From contig CM060984.1 in assembly GCA_030765065.1 (NCBI GenBank), positions 101,165,488 to 101,229,487 of the forward strand: a stretch of 64,000 nucleotides of DNA, read 5' to 3'. The notes below the pieces were generated by a model, which saw only the letters and a program-made list of their open reading frames with translations, did not search any database and had not been told where the DNA came from. Every line of letters starts with the position of its first letter. The first letter of the stretch is position 1. The position numbers were made by a program, and so were the translations under genes. This DNA is from Deroplatys truncata. Its lineage: Eukaryota > Arthropoda > Insecta > Mantodea > Mantidae. Positions 45,023-57,584 of this stretch are shown here, piece by piece.

Positions 45023-46369
45023 CAACAGAGATCGTTCTGGGACTTAAACTATGGATCTTATGCCTACACACTTACTGCTTGAGCTGTCAATGCAAGGTGC
45101 CCATGTGTGTATTAAACGTTCTCATCTTATTCAAGTATGTATTTGAGATTACAACAATCTCAAATACTCAAGATATTGTACCTCAAAGTGACTTGCAATG
45201 CTGCAGGTGCTTTTATTTTCCAGGTTTTAGGTTAACCAATATTTGTGTTAATTTATGTTTTAGTTTTAAGACCTAATATTTTGTAAGTACTTGCAAGAGA
45301 AAGTTATAGTACCCTATGCTCTCACCAATAACACAATGATATCTATTTCAAATCTCCATTGCCTTCATACAAGTTTTGTTTTTCAGTATCCACCTGCTGT
45401 GGCTCTTCTGCAGGTATATCATTTCAATTAAGGTATCTAAAACTTAAGCCAAATTGTTTTAATGGCAATTATGTCAATATGCTGAATACTTCCGTGGATG
45501 GTCAGGGTACTTCTTCCCAAAAGGCTTATTAGAAAAATGTTGGAACAACTGCCATTATTACTCGTATACCAATGCACCTTTATTGAAACCCCTTTTTAAA
45601 AAAAAAAAAAAATTGCGGTGTGCATCTCATTTCAGTTTGTTATGTTGGAAGCATGGCTTTTGACTTGTGTAGTCCCACACGTGTTTCTGGAAGGGAGTAA
45701 GAAAAATGTGTAATATGAAGTTATAACAGTTTGGAAGAGGAAAACAGTTTGGATTAAATTTGTTGGTTTTCGAAATTTGCAAAATTAAAATATAATTCAA
45801 GAAAGAAGAATGAGCCAAAGATCGTTAAATCAATATTAAGGATGGAATGATAAAACTAGGAAAAAGAAGTTTTCTTAGATTAAAAAGTATAAGATGCTAC
45901 AATCCAAAGAAAGTGTTAAAGCTAATAGGATTCATAAATAAATATTGAAGTTCCTATCAGTACGAGGTAAAATAAAAGTGAAAACAATGTGTTAATTTAT
46001 AAAAGCAATATTATTATTATCATCTTTATTACTGAAGGTGAAAGTGAGATTTTAAAGTGGAAATCTAATATAAGAAATATGAATTCATTTGAAGCAAAAT
46101 AAAAGACGATTTTAATAAAGTACATAAAGTATGCATCCATAAGTATAAAACCAAGATTTACTAGCAAATGTAAACGTCTTAAATGAGAAAAAAGAAGAAA
46201 AAGAAAGTATAGTATTATTAAAATAAAAGATAATTGAAGTAATTAATGGGAATATCAAATGGATTGATACGAAAAAATAAATAACATATAATAAGCATTT
46301 AATGTAATGAGTCATTTAATATTGTTGGTATAAGACGTTAAAGAGATCAAGGCTATCTCAGGACATCGT

Positions 46370-46370
<1 letters not shown>
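45023..46370. other. No gene; A-rich part may be a LINE 3' region
   Basis: 45023-45630 shows nothing recognisable. 45700-46370 is A-rich on the plus strand and runs into a (GAA)n tract after 'ttaaagagatcaaggctatctcagg'. That could be the 3' end of a LINE with a GAA-repeat tail, but no protein motif supports this. Confidence 0.35.
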
Positions 46371-46400
<30 letters not shown>

Positions 46401-46453
46401 AAGAAGAAGAAGAAGAAGAAGAAGAAGAAGAAGAAGAAGAAGAAGAAGAAGAA
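46371..46453 (+). repeat. (AAG)n microsatellite
   Basis: About 27 AAG triplets. The polyserine frame on the other strand is only its translation. Confidence 0.95.
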
Positions 46454-46626
46454 ATAGTGTTTCTGGTATGTGAGGGCACGAAGTATAAAATAGGGTTAGC
46501 AATAACGTCAACGTCAGTTTTTGTTCGTCTCGAAGTGGTCTCCAGCATATGCGATAGTTCTGATTTACGTACCATTTGTTCTTTATGACCAGCGCTCGTG
46601 TTCACATCTCAATGGACTTACAAAAA

Positions 46627-47940
46627 TGAGTATTATAAGATTGCGTACATTCACTGCTGCGGAAAAAATTTAAAATTATCAAAGTGGAAAAAATAGGAAA
46701 TCGTGCTGCAGAAAGAAAATGCAATGTTAATCTTGTGTAAAGGGATTGGAGGAAAAAGGACAAGTTTCAAGCAACCACCTCATTAGGTTGGTCTCTCCGA
46801 GGATTGCTGGCCAAGTATCCAGAAGTGGAGGATAGACTTGGAGCCTTCATAAATTCGAAGATGCCAGTTTGGTCATGCTGTGACCATAGAAATGTGCCAG
46901 CTTCAAGCAATGAATACTGCACAAGAGATCAGCATTGCACAGAATTTCAAAGCAAGCATGGGTTGGATTCTTTTTTTGTACGGCACCTTTTCAATTTGCA
47001 GCATAACACAATAGCGCAAAGTATGCCAGAAGCTTATGAAGACAAACTTTTGGCCTTTCAAAGGTATAGGTTATACGACTTCATAAGCAGCATGAATATC
47101 TGCTTTCACAAATAGGAAATGCCGATCAAATATGTGTTTATTTCGAGATGCCAAATGATACCATCATTGAGAGAAAAAAAAAAGCCTCGAAGTCTGTGGC
47201 AATATGTACATCTGGTTGTGAAAAGTAGTATTGTACCGTTATTGGCTATGTTTGCTGATTGCAGGAAACTTCCACCATTTGTAATATTTAAGTGGAAAAT
47301 TTAATCAGACGCTAATGAAACTTGATTCAATGCGTCTTTAAACAAAACAAGTGGAAAACCATTACCAAGGAAGAGAATTTTCCTTCTGGAGTCCTGGTGG
47401 GAGCACAGGAAAAAGTGTGGATGGACAATACGCTAGTCGTTGATTGAATTAAAACCGTATTGAGAACAATGTCCTGGAGCACTTCTATCATGCCAGAGAA
47501 ACATGATAGTGTTTATTGCACAGCTGTTGCGGGCAAGAACGGAAGGTACAAAAAGAAGACTAGCTGCAAGAAATTCAGACCTGGTTAAGATTAACTGCAG
47601 GAAATTCAGACCTGGTTATGATTCCTGGTGGAATTACTTCACTGCTACAGCCAATGGATGTTTGCATAAACCGTTCATTTATGGTTCATTTGAAAAGACT
47701 ATACAAATGGATGACAAGCAACAACCACAAGTTAACGCCCGCTGGGAATATTCAAAGACCTACATTGACTTTGGCATCCAACTGGGTAAAAGTTGCATGG
47801 GACTGAATTCCAGCCACTCTCGTCGAGAGGTCATTCAAGAAGTGCTGCATATCCAATAAAATGGATGAGACGGAGGATGACACAATCTGGACCGTCATTG
47901 ATGACGATGATTAACCATGTTCCGGAAGTCGGGGAGTCCA
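46627..47940 (+). pseudogene. pogo/Tigger-type transposase, decayed
   Basis: Starts MSIIRLRTFTAAEKLKIIK (first helix-turn-helix of the CENP-B-like DNA-binding domain), then the LAKYPEVEDRLGAFINSK block of the second DNA-binding half. The DDE part follows: LAMFADCRKLPPFVIFK, the PGGITSLLQPMDVCINRSFM block (in a shifted frame), and a VKVAWD block before the C terminus. Seven or more frame breaks make it inactive. A related fragment is at 55985-56757. Confidence 0.8.
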
Positions 47941-47989
47941 GCAGTCATAGCGAGGATTAGTTACCTACATAGCGCAATCAGGGCCGTAT

Positions 47990-48030
47990 TTAGAGGGGGG
48001 GTTTAGGGTTCAACCCCCCCCCCCCCCCGA
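47990..48030 (+). repeat. G7 and C15 homopolymers
   Basis: gaggggggg ... caaccccccccccccccc, likely part of a dispersed repeat end. Confidence 0.6.
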
Positions 48031-48508
48031 AACTTCTGACAGCTTTATTTATTCAAATTCATATCAAACCAATATGGGAAAAAGTCGTTAGATAACGGTA
48101 GGTCTACTGCTAGTAGCTCATTTACAAGAAAAAGAGAAACTTAATAGTGTCACCTTACATAGGTAAGGTGACCATATATCCTGGTTTTCGAAGCAGTCTC
48201 AGTGTTTTGTGCTGTAAGGTAGAATATCTTCATTCTGGTGAGATTTTCCTGTCTCTATAATGTCTCCAAGCAATTTTCTTATCTACGTAACGTCTACTTA
48301 CTTTGGAGTAGGTACATGGTAATTGTGGGGTACTGTTAAGTTTAGATCTAGTTATGGAAAACCCTCCCCGAAATTGTTTTCTGGGTATGGGCATGGGATC
48401 AATACAACATAAAAATGTGAGTAGATTACTTAGATGTTAGTTACATTAACCACAATGCGCCATTTTAGTAGGTGTATATTTTATTTGTTTTAGGTCATCG
48501 GCTTGCAT

Positions 48509-48701
48509 GGAACATTCTTCTTGCTGACAGAATACTGACACAATTGAGAACCATTCCTTTATTGTACATTTGTAAATAGTTTCTAAATAATAGATATTAA
48601 TAATCTCATGTAAGAGCATGGTTTTGTAATGCAGAAATCGAAAAACTGAACGCACGTTTTATTTGTGTGCGTGTGGTACCCAGCCCTTGTACAAATTCAA
48701 T
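48509..48701 (+). repeat. 193-bp inverted repeat, left copy
   Basis: Reverse complement of 51955-52147 with only two differences that I can find. It starts GGAACATTCTTCTTGCTGAC and ends gtacaaattcaa. Confidence 0.9.
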
Positions 48702-48869
48702 AATAATATTTTTTGTTTTAGTATATGCCGCATGCATATGCAATGGGATGCCGCATCCCAAGTAAATTTGTTTTTTCTTTCATTTATGAAGTAATAGATG
48801 AATATATTAATAAATTTCATCCTGTAACAAATTTTAAAACCAAAAAGAAAAATAAACCTATGTGGTAGA

Positions 48870-51345
48870 ATTCTAATTGTCAGAAATATGTTGAAGAGAG
48901 CAAACTAAGATGTTATAATTTTATGAAACATAAAATAATGGGGAAATTTCTGTTAATGAGACAGCAATATACTAAAACAAAAAATATTATTAAACAGTTG
49001 AAATTTAATGGATGGATACTGTAATTCTATTACGTTAAAAAAAAGGTTTCACAAATTTGGAATATGGTACAGAATATGCTACTCATAGAAAATACCAGCA
49101 ATTTTCTCCAATATCGGATAATCATTGTTTACAAAATAAATTTCTTAATCTACTTTCACCTGCTTCAGTTTGTTGTAATATTCCTCCGATTATTTCAGAT
49201 TTTGAACCATCCAATTATATAGAGAGTTAATTAATTACTTTACTTTCAATGAATTTCAAGGAGTTATTAAAGGACAAAAGGATTCTATGTCAGGCTCAGA
49301 TGAAACTAAATATAAAATGGTTCAACATTTTCCTACTGAATATCTGTATTTATTACTTCATAGATACAACTTTATTCTTCATAATGGTATTACTTCTAAG
49401 ATATGGCAACATTTTTACATTGTTCTAATTGAAAAACCAGGAAGAGTAGAAACAGTGAAGAAAATTATAGACCTATCTTAGAAAAAAACTGGTGCAAAAG
49501 ATTCAATTTTTTTAGAAATATATGGAGATTGGCTAAAAATCAACATGGTATTCATCTAGGATGTGGAACAACACACAGTCTGAGTACACTAAATTTTGAC
49601 ATTCTTCAAGATTATGCAAGAAAAAGGCATTACAAGGACTTGATTTGGATGTTCCCCATGCTTATGATACAGTAAATTTAAATCTTTTAATTCTAAATTT
49701 GCAGAAGTTAAACTTACCTAAGAAGATCATAACTCTTTCCAATTTTTTATAACTTATGCATCTCTCAATTATCTCTTATGAAATCAGTATCAAAAAATTT
49801 ATTATTCTATGCACATGATATTTTTATCTATCAACAGATTCATTTTAAAAAACTTCAAATTAATAATGAAGAGTTCAAGAATTTGGTTAATAGTTGTATC
49901 CCTCAGTTAGAAGAATTGGGACTTAACACCAATCCTCAAAAGAGTAAATGGATAATATTTAAAACAGGAAGATTCATACCCAATTGTTTCCAAAAGTAGG
50001 AAATGAAATCCTTCAACCAAATCCATGTATAAATTTCTAGAAATTAATTTGGATTATAGACTGAATTGGAAAAATCATTTTAATTATATAGTTGATAAAA
50101 TAAAAAGTATATCTCATATTTTTCATCATATTTCTAGCTCCTCTTGGGGAGCTCATTTGTTCATAATCCCATCAAATCAGTCATACAATATGGTTGTTTA
50201 ATAATAATCCATTAAAAAGTTATTTTCAAATACTTAACTCAGCGGTGTATGATATTGCTAAAATTATTTTAGGTATTAGAGGCAATCCATCTACCAATTC
50301 ACATTAAAAGAAATTGGATTTAGAAATTATCAAGATACTCAACATATATGAAATTATAAATTTCTCCCTAAATTATTCATTTGTTCTGAAGATAAACTTT
50401 TCCTTCTGTTATCTCAAATTAGTAACTCAATTCATGTGGGGAAATAAGAACATCATGAATTTGGATCACAATTGGATGTCTGGAATGAATATAATTCATA
50501 TATCAAACTTAGCTATTACTCCTTGTCATCTTCAATATTGTATTAACTGGAGGATTTTCTTCAATAATTTGGATATTGATACTAATACTTTTACCAACAC
50601 AAAGTTGTCATAATCTACATTTTTTAGAATTTCTTCAGAGATTTCCTAAGAATATATGGAATCTATTCTTCACTGATAGTTCCAAAAACTGATCAAAATG
50701 AGTGGGAGGGGCAGTATATCATTGTAATTTAAACAAGTCAACTCTGATTAAATTAAATGGTAATGGTCTATTTATTCATCTGAAATGCTAGCCATTAAGA
50801 AAGGTATTCAGATCATCAGAAAACATAAATGTAAATTTAATATTATATTCACAAATAGTAATAAATCTTCTCTGCTGGAATTCCAAAATTTCTCTATAAA
50901 GAAAAATATTAGTCTCTTAGAAGTGGAAATTAAAATTTTAATTTATCAGGCTCAACTTGATAGTATAATAATTAAAATGATATGGATCCCAGGCCATAAA
51001 AATATTGTTTGTAATGAAAAAGCAGACTCTTTGGGAAAAACAGCAAAGGAATGAAGGAGATAATTCATCAGATACTTCCTTTAAAGGATGCAAAAATCTG
51101 TATCCTTGATACATGATGTGATAATTATTCTCATAATTTGGATTCTACTAACAATTTATATAATAATAAACCTTGGTTCTGCAACATCAAGAAAGAAGAC
51201 AAGATTATTTCAAAGATAGTTACAAGTAGCTTATACACCAGATTTCCAATATAAATTAGGTAATAAATGCTCATGTGGCAATTTTGGAAATTTAGAACAC
51301 ATTTTGTTTGAATGTTCCTTCAATGAACAAGAAAATAAAAATTAT
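48870..51345 (+). pseudogene. Non-LTR retrotransposon with RNase H, heavily decayed
   Basis: RT landmarks: ENYRPILEKNW (shifted), NQHGIHLGCGTTHSLSTLNF, and the active site changed from YADD to YAHD in LLFYAHDIFIYQ, then EELGLNTNPQKSKWIIFKT. The RNase H domain is at about 50650-51054: LFFTDSSK, SEMLAIKKGIQIIRKHKC, WIPGHKNIVCNEKADSLGK. The tail CSCGNFGNLEHILFEC follows at about 51270. It is an I/LOA-type LINE by RT-RNase H order, and is distinct from the copy at 3.9 kb. Confidence 0.75.
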
Positions 51346-51954
51346 TATTAAAATTGTACAAATTAGGCTTTTCTGGGCCCATTAAAATTACTAATATAAT
51401 CTAATAAAGGTATTTAAAAATCATAACCCATATCCATAAATGCAAAATTAAATTATAAGTTAGGATTACTTAGCCATTTTAGATGTTGGGAATATTAAAT
51501 TAATCTTACAGATTGGTAATCAAGCGTCAAAGAGGTCCCTTAATGACATCAGGCCGTTTCAAACCCAGTATAAAGAAGAAGTGTAAGTGATATGGCACAT
51601 ATGTTCTATGTTCCATGTTTTTGCCTCACGTAATCACATTGGGCTTTTTGCATTACTTTGGTCTTCACTGAAAACATTAACAAAAGTAACGGTTATATAG
51701 TCGTTTTTGGCGACTTTTGGAAGGAATTGCTGCCAACATGAATCATTCGAGTTTTAGACGTGCAGATCCCTCCGCTACGCCCTGTCATCGCTTCGCAGTT
51801 GCGGCAAAAACATCCCTCGGCTACGCTTTGAGGCTGAGGGCCTTCAATCGCGTTTTCAGCTATGTTGGGATTTCAAATGTTGGCTTTGAAGACCAACGTA
51901 ATGCAGGTTACCGACGTTTTCAATGAAGACCAAAGTAATGCAGCTTCGCCTCAC
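51346..51954. repeat. LINE 3' tail and dispersed repeat
   Basis: 51750-51870 is the inverted partner of 15195-15320. The words 'gaagaccaa-gtaatgca' at 51890 and 51925 are repeated inverted at about 51645 (tgcattactttggtcttc). Confidence 0.55.
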
Positions 51955-52147
51955 ATTGAATTTGTACAAGGGCTGGGTACCACACGCACACAAATAAAAC
52001 GTGCGTTCAGTTTTTCGATTTCTGCATTACAAAACCATGCTCATACATGAGATTATTAATATCTATTATTTAGAAACTATTTACAAATGTACAATAAAGG
52101 AATGGTTCTCAATTGTGTCAGTATTCTATCAGCAAGAAGAATGTTCC
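51955..52147 (-). repeat. 193-bp inverted repeat, right copy
   Basis: See 48509-48701. It abuts the mariner transposase at 52148 without a gap, cutting off its C terminus. Confidence 0.9.
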
Positions 52148-52985
52148 AAAAATTGGCGAACAGAAAGAGCTTTGTGCGCGGGCGCATTGTCATGATGCAG
52201 CAGCCAGTCACCACTCCTCCATTTCTCCGGCCGTTTGCGTTGCACATTCTCCCTTAATCTTTGCAGCACTTGTTTGTAGAGCACTTGATTCACTGTTTGA
52301 CCCTGTGGCACAAATTCCTTATGTACAATGCCTTTAATGCCAAAAAAAAAACACAATCATTGACTTCACTTTGGATCGAACTTGTCTGGCCTTTTTCGGA
52401 CGTGGAGATGAAGGACTCTTCCATTGTAAAGATTGTTGCTTCGTTTCTGGATCGTACCCACAAATCCATGTTTCATCACCAGTAATAATTTTCTCCATAA
52501 ACTGTGGGTTATTTTGTAGCTGTTCTTTAAGATCTGTGCAGGCAATCATACGGCTTTCCTTTTGGTCATTTGAAAGCAGGCGGGGCACGAACTTGGCGGC
52601 AATTCTTCTCATGCCAAATTGTCTTTCAATATGCTTTGAACGCTTCCAAGGGAGAGTCAGAAAGTAGTCTTATTGTAATGCGCCTATCATTTAAGACCAT
52701 TTCTCTCACCTGATTGATATTTTCATCAGTTTTGCTGGAACAGGGTCGCCCCGAACGATCTGCATCTTTAACTGATGTCACACCAATATTAAATTTCGAA
52801 AACCACTCAAATGCTTGAGTTTTGCGCATAACTTCCTCCCCATAAGCTGTTCTTAACATTTCATAGGCTTCTGTTGCAGTTTTACCGAGTTTAAAGCAAC
52901 ATTTGATGTTCGTTCTTTGTTCTTCGTAATCTGACATTTCTGCTACGCGGAAAAATCGCAGCACCTGCAAAACAGGTGTTCACTT
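52148..52985 (-). pseudogene. mariner transposase, C terminus missing
   Basis: N terminus MSDYEEQRTNIKCCFKLGKT with the helix-turn-helix region (YGEEVMRKTQAFEWFSKF), then KIITGDETWICGYDPETKQQ with the first catalytic Asp and WLLHHDNAPAHKALSVRQFL with the second. The frame then ends at the 193-bp repeat, so the third Asp is lost. There are two or three frameshifts. It is a typical mariner by sequence style, different from the one at 60.7-61.5 kb. Confidence 0.85.
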
Positions 52986-53362
52986 CAGAGCGTCCACCTC
53001 GTCACTGCATGGTTACAGGAAGTCACGTGACCTCTCGTTTTTATCGGGAAAGAACGCTGCATGTACAGTCTGGATAAGAATTAAAGAAATCTCAGCGTCA
53101 GCATTGTTGTGAAGCCATTCCTAAACTTTTTGATCACATCTCGTATACCTGGTGTTAAGAGACTAATAAGACATGGAAACAGGGTCACTAGAACGTAAAT
53201 TAAAGATTACATTCCATTGTAAGGAAATTGCTAAATGTACTGAACAAACTGCTATATCAAGGTGCGAAAAAGCATTAAAGGAGTCTGAAAGAAATGTAGG
53301 CTTTCCGGTGTTCAGAAGAGCTAAGTATAATTGTGCAAAAGATCGGCAGTTAATTTACCTCT
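52986..53362. other. No gene; right flank of the mariner
   Basis: Probably includes the mariner 5' end, but no paired TIR remains. The small frame at 53173-53364 has no known domain. Confidence 0.4.
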
Positions 53363-55441
53363 AGCACAAGTCCGAGGTGAGCCCCAAAGAGGGTGATGGC
53401 ATTAACGTCTCCCACCAACAGAAAAGGCGTTGGTAACTGGAAACTCGGTCTTCTAAATCAGTGAGTGAGAGGTCATCTGATGGTGGCAGATGAGTGTTAC
53501 AAATGGTAAATCGGATGGATAGCAGTTTAATCCTTACAGCCACTACTGGATAAAGATTCCATAAATATATCATCTGATGAGCATCATAGTGCCCCCGTGC
53601 GCAGGAATACCGTCTTCGGCTGTAAGATCACACCGTACTTGGGTATACAGCCTGATTTGAAGGCTTATTGCGGATGGAGCTTAGTTTACTGTAAATATAC
53701 GACCAAAGGATTATTCTTATTGAGTAAAAATTGAAGCTCCGGACGATGTGTTCTAATTCCACGTATGTTCAATTGTAGGATAGCCATAGCATTCATAATG
53801 AGATAAGTTCTCAATTCTATAAGTCCACTACATTGAGGACGTCGGTGGTCGAAACAATTTGTCCTTTTTCAGTGTCGTTTTAGCACCTTTAAAGGAGGAA
53901 GAGTCCTGCATCTTTTTCATTGTCGTTCTGGCAGTGCAGGCAGAATCCTTCTGTTCTATCTCCTCCATAAGAGAGGACCCCTTTTCAATTGAAAACTTCG
54001 GTTCGAGAACCTCGAAACTATTGGAAGTGGAAATCAGCGAATATGTAGATCGTCGATCCGAGTCCTACCCAGAAGAGGATCTCCGAGGAGATGATCGTGG
54101 ACTTTTCTTGCCTTTAGATGTTCTGGGTAAAGGCTTACCATTTTCTTTTAGGAAGTCGGTTCTATTATAGTTGGTCTTGAACTTTATGTGATGCATTATA
54201 CATTACGGGCTTGCCAGTCTTATTGTTTGAGGTCGATGGTCTTGGCGGTGACTTTACTGAAGAGATCTTATCAGTAACAGACTTGGCAGATGATGTTGAT
54301 TTCGTGGGCTAAGGAAGTGATCTGGCTACGAGAATCTTTTCTGAAACTGTGGCCCGTTAATATCGCTAATTTGAGTTGTGATTTTTGACTCGGTACCGGT
54401 TTAGCCGCAACTGAGCTATAAATACTGGACTTCGGGACAGATTGGCGGATGCACAGGAGTTTTCGGGCTTCCGAGAAGGAAACCTTCTCCCTAACCCGGA
54501 TCTCTTGAATCGCCCTTTCCTCTGTAAAACGGGGGCATTCTCGGGAACTAGATGGATGTTCACCACTGCAGTTAACACACGTTGGAGCTTATGTACATGC
54601 TTCCCTGTGTAAGAATTCTCCAAAGTTAACACGGCTGGCTTCACCGTTACAGAAATCACTTGTGTGACCACACTTATAACGTCCCAGCAGGTTAGGGATA
54701 TATAGCCTAGTTTCAATGGCTTCATATCCTGCCTTAATCCTTTGAGGGAAAAAAAATTAAATTGAGTTTTATTTATGGATGCTCTTTCACTGCTTGGTCC
54801 TTAACGTCCCATTTTATATTGGGCGTGAAAGGCCGGTAATTTTACTCAGAGGCCTCTTTATGAGGCTTGAGGTTCTTTTACGTGCCGTAAATCTACGACA
54901 TGGGACCACCGACTTTACTTCCCTTCCGAAGGAAGCTATGCTAAGGATTTTTATGCCCGAAAAAATCCATCGGCTTCCGCCGGGTTTGAAACCGCAACCT
55001 CGGGAACTAGAGGTTAGCATGGTAACCACTACACCACGGAGGACGACACCTCCTTTGAGGGAGGTCTACCCGATCAAAGGTAAGAAACAGGGTACGAGTG
55101 GGCACAAATTCACCTCCTTCTCTCCGCTGAATCCGATATACAGATGTCACACCCTGATCCTTAAGATTTTCTTTAATTTCCTCATTGGAAATACCGTCCA
55201 ATGCATCGGTATTTACATCATCACGCGAGGAGTTCAAGGTCTTGTGCATCTCGACTCCGACTCGGATAGCTTGCTTCCAGGATAGTCGCTGTCTGGGATG
55301 CTGAATTTGCTTCAACCAGAAGCATGCCATTACGACTTCTAATGCACGACTTGACAGGACCAGCATTTTATTGAGACCCTTTTGAACTATAAAATGGTTC
55401 ATTGATGTAAATTTCTTTCCTTCCTCTGTTCTACGAATCAC
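53363..55441 (-). pseudogene. I-type LINE: ORF1 and start of ORF2
   Basis: ORF1 runs from 55441: LSSRALEVVMACFWLKQIQH, GVTSVYRIQRREGGEFVPTR, LFLTFDRVDLPQ, then, after a SINE, YIPNLLGRYKCGHTSDFC, CVNCSGEHPSSSRECPRF and IREKVSFSEARKLL (zinc knuckles of a Gag-like protein). ORF2 starts near 53790 with AILQLNIRGIRTHRPELQFL and has YLQETKLH-like and VTNAFSVGGR-like endonuclease blocks before the element stops at 53363. The style is that of I/Nimb-like elements. It is truncated at its 3' side, so no RT remains. Confidence 0.75.
54750..55051 (-). mobile_element. SINE (CATAAATAAA-tail family) with 11-bp target duplication
   Basis: Flanked by CCTTTGAGGGA at 54739-54749 and 55052-55062, inside the LINE ORF1. 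The minus strand starts with the head ccgtggtgtagtggttacca and gttgcggtttcaaacccgg, and ends with cataaataaaactcaattta and an A-rich tail. Confidence 0.9.
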
Positions 55442-55975
55442 TTAGTAGGGAGGACAAGACTTCTTTTACGACTTTGGTGTTTATAAGGATCCATAGCGCT
55501 TAAATTCCCCACCATTATAAATGTCTCCGATGGCGTGCTCACATCCTGGGCATCAGGTCCTGGCCTGAACCTTGCTCACCTTAGGATCTCACCTCCCAAT
55601 TTAGATAGTGGGACCCAAATGCCTTCAGGAGTGTAATAGGTAATGTAATGGCCCCTCCCGGGGACTGACCATTACCAGCGTATACTAAACACAGTCATAC
55701 ATGATACTCAGGGGCTGCGTTACTCAGTCAACCCTTGCGACTCCCCTCCTCCGTCCCACGCAGCGGTATCCTTCAGACTGTGTTCAGGGAGGTAACATAG
55801 TGGGTCAAACACACTTGTGGACCAAAGCTGATTGGGTGTTTGGCATAAGCCCTCTCACGTCTTAGAGGAACCCAAACGAGAGTGTGACTCCGGACCATGG
55901 GAGCGCAATTCCATACTTATCGTGGTAGGTCCCTGGGGGCACACTAGTCCTGCATCTACCACGTGACTACACATA
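55442..55975 (-). other. 5' UTR of the I-type LINE
   Basis: GC-rich compared with the surroundings. Minus-strand sequence directly upstream of ORF1, with no open frame of note. It ends near 55975 at the pogo-like fragment. Confidence 0.5.
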
Positions 55976-55984
55976 ACGTTTCAT

Positions 55985-56757
55985 CGTTTTATAATCCAGC
56001 TGAGGCGCGAAAATGAGTTTCTGCTATCACAAGTAGAGAATGTGGACCAGACATCAGTATTTTTTTATATACCACGAAATAAACAGTGGATGTAAAGGGT
56101 GCTTCTAGTGTTTTAATTAAAACAACGGATGCAGAAAAACTTCGCTGCGTGGTGATGCTAGCAATGCTAACAGATGGAAAAAAGTTGCCGCCCTTTGTTA
56201 TTTTTAAGAGAAAAACTGTGCCAAAATGTGGTACTCTGCCTAGTACAATTGTGAGAATGTATGAAAAGGGATGGATGATGGCTGACCTCAAGAAGGAATG
56301 GCTCAAAATTGTGTGGGATCAACCTTTGAAGCTTTGATAAGGAAGAGGGCCATGCTTGTTTGAGACAGTTTTCAGGGCCATTTAGCAGAAAAAATGTTAC
56401 GACTGAACAGACTTCCAACAATAATTCCTGGAAGACTTATATCAGTAGTACAACCTCTGGATGTGTCAATTAACAAACTATTTAAACGTCACCTTGCCGA
56501 CTGCATTGGGATTGGATGGTATGTGGTTTATTCTCTCTTACGAAAGGTGGCATCATTAAGCGGACCTGTATTGAACAAGTGTGTCAGTGGATAAAAAGTG
56601 TGTGGAATCTCACCAAACAAGAAAACATCACAAAGAGCTTCAAGAAGACTGGCATTTCAAATGCAATGGATGGCTTCGAGGACCATATGACATGGGATGC
56701 CGATTCTGATGAAGATGATTTAGATACGCCCTCATATGAAAGTAGTACAGAATAAAC
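55985..56757 (+). pseudogene. pogo/Tigger-type transposase, C-terminal half
   Basis: Starts within the DDE domain: VLIKTTDAEKLRCVVMLAML, TDGKKLPPFVIFKRKTVPK and MYEKGWMMADLKKEWLKIVW. Then come VQPLDVSINKLFKRHLADCI (shifted frame) and the end KSFKKTGISNAMDGFEDHMT followed by an acidic DADSDEDDLD tail. It is less broken than the copy at 46.6 kb but lacks the DNA-binding part. Confidence 0.8.
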
Positions 56758-57184
56758 AGGTATGTTTATTTTTATTTAGGTATGTAATACATGACTAAAC
56801 TTAATGCACATTCCATTTATCATATTTATCATTGCTTCCTGTTTCAGTATTGCAGGGGTGAGGCCAACGTCACAGTACCAACATGGCTGCATAATAAAAC
56901 AGTGGATGGCACCTATGGAAATATTGTGAATTTGCAATTGTATTTCTGTATATAACTCTTTTCAAAATAAATTTGTTTCAGTTTTAGGGTACCTACCTAT
57001 TTGATTTATTTATCACAATTGACTTCTCTTTTCTCTTTTTCTGTTTTTTTTTATTATTATTATCACGTAATCCACTCTAGATTTCTTGCTTTAAAATTTA
57101 GAAAAGGGGGGGGGGGAATTATGCAAATAAATATGGTAGTTAAAACTGCCAACATAATTGATGCCATTTTATGATATTTTAATA
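56758..57184. other. No gene; poly-T and poly-G runs
   Basis: Contains an AATAAA at about 56970, a T/ATT-rich run at 57048-57063 and a G10 run at 57106-57115. It may be the pogo element's 3' part. Confidence 0.4.
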
Positions 57185-57584
57185 CTCCAACTAATCCACA
57201 AATACAAGCTTATTTCGAGCAATGGATGGTAGAAGAAATGGCCAACCAGGAGATTACCCGAGACAATCAGCAAATACGTCACCAGTGACGAAGTCAGTGT
57301 CACCTCCAGCCCAGCTGAGGAGGGATGGGGAAAATACGTCATCAATGGGATCACCAAGGAGGTTCAGTGCAACCCAAATCACAGCTAATTAAAGACATGG
57401 GAGGGAAGCCATGGGAACAACAGCTGGCTTGGATGTATGGAATCAAGAAGGTTTAAATGCTGTATCAATGCCATCAGGCAGTATTTTGGAAGTAAAAGAC
57501 CGTGTGCATACAAGAAGGCAGGTGAATCTAGAGAAGTTTGCATTTGAGAGGAAAGGCTCAGTATAGGGATTCAAGTTATCGATA

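Noticed and set aside
46369..46605. Polyserine protein
   Set aside because: It is the (AAG)n microsatellite read on the minus strand.
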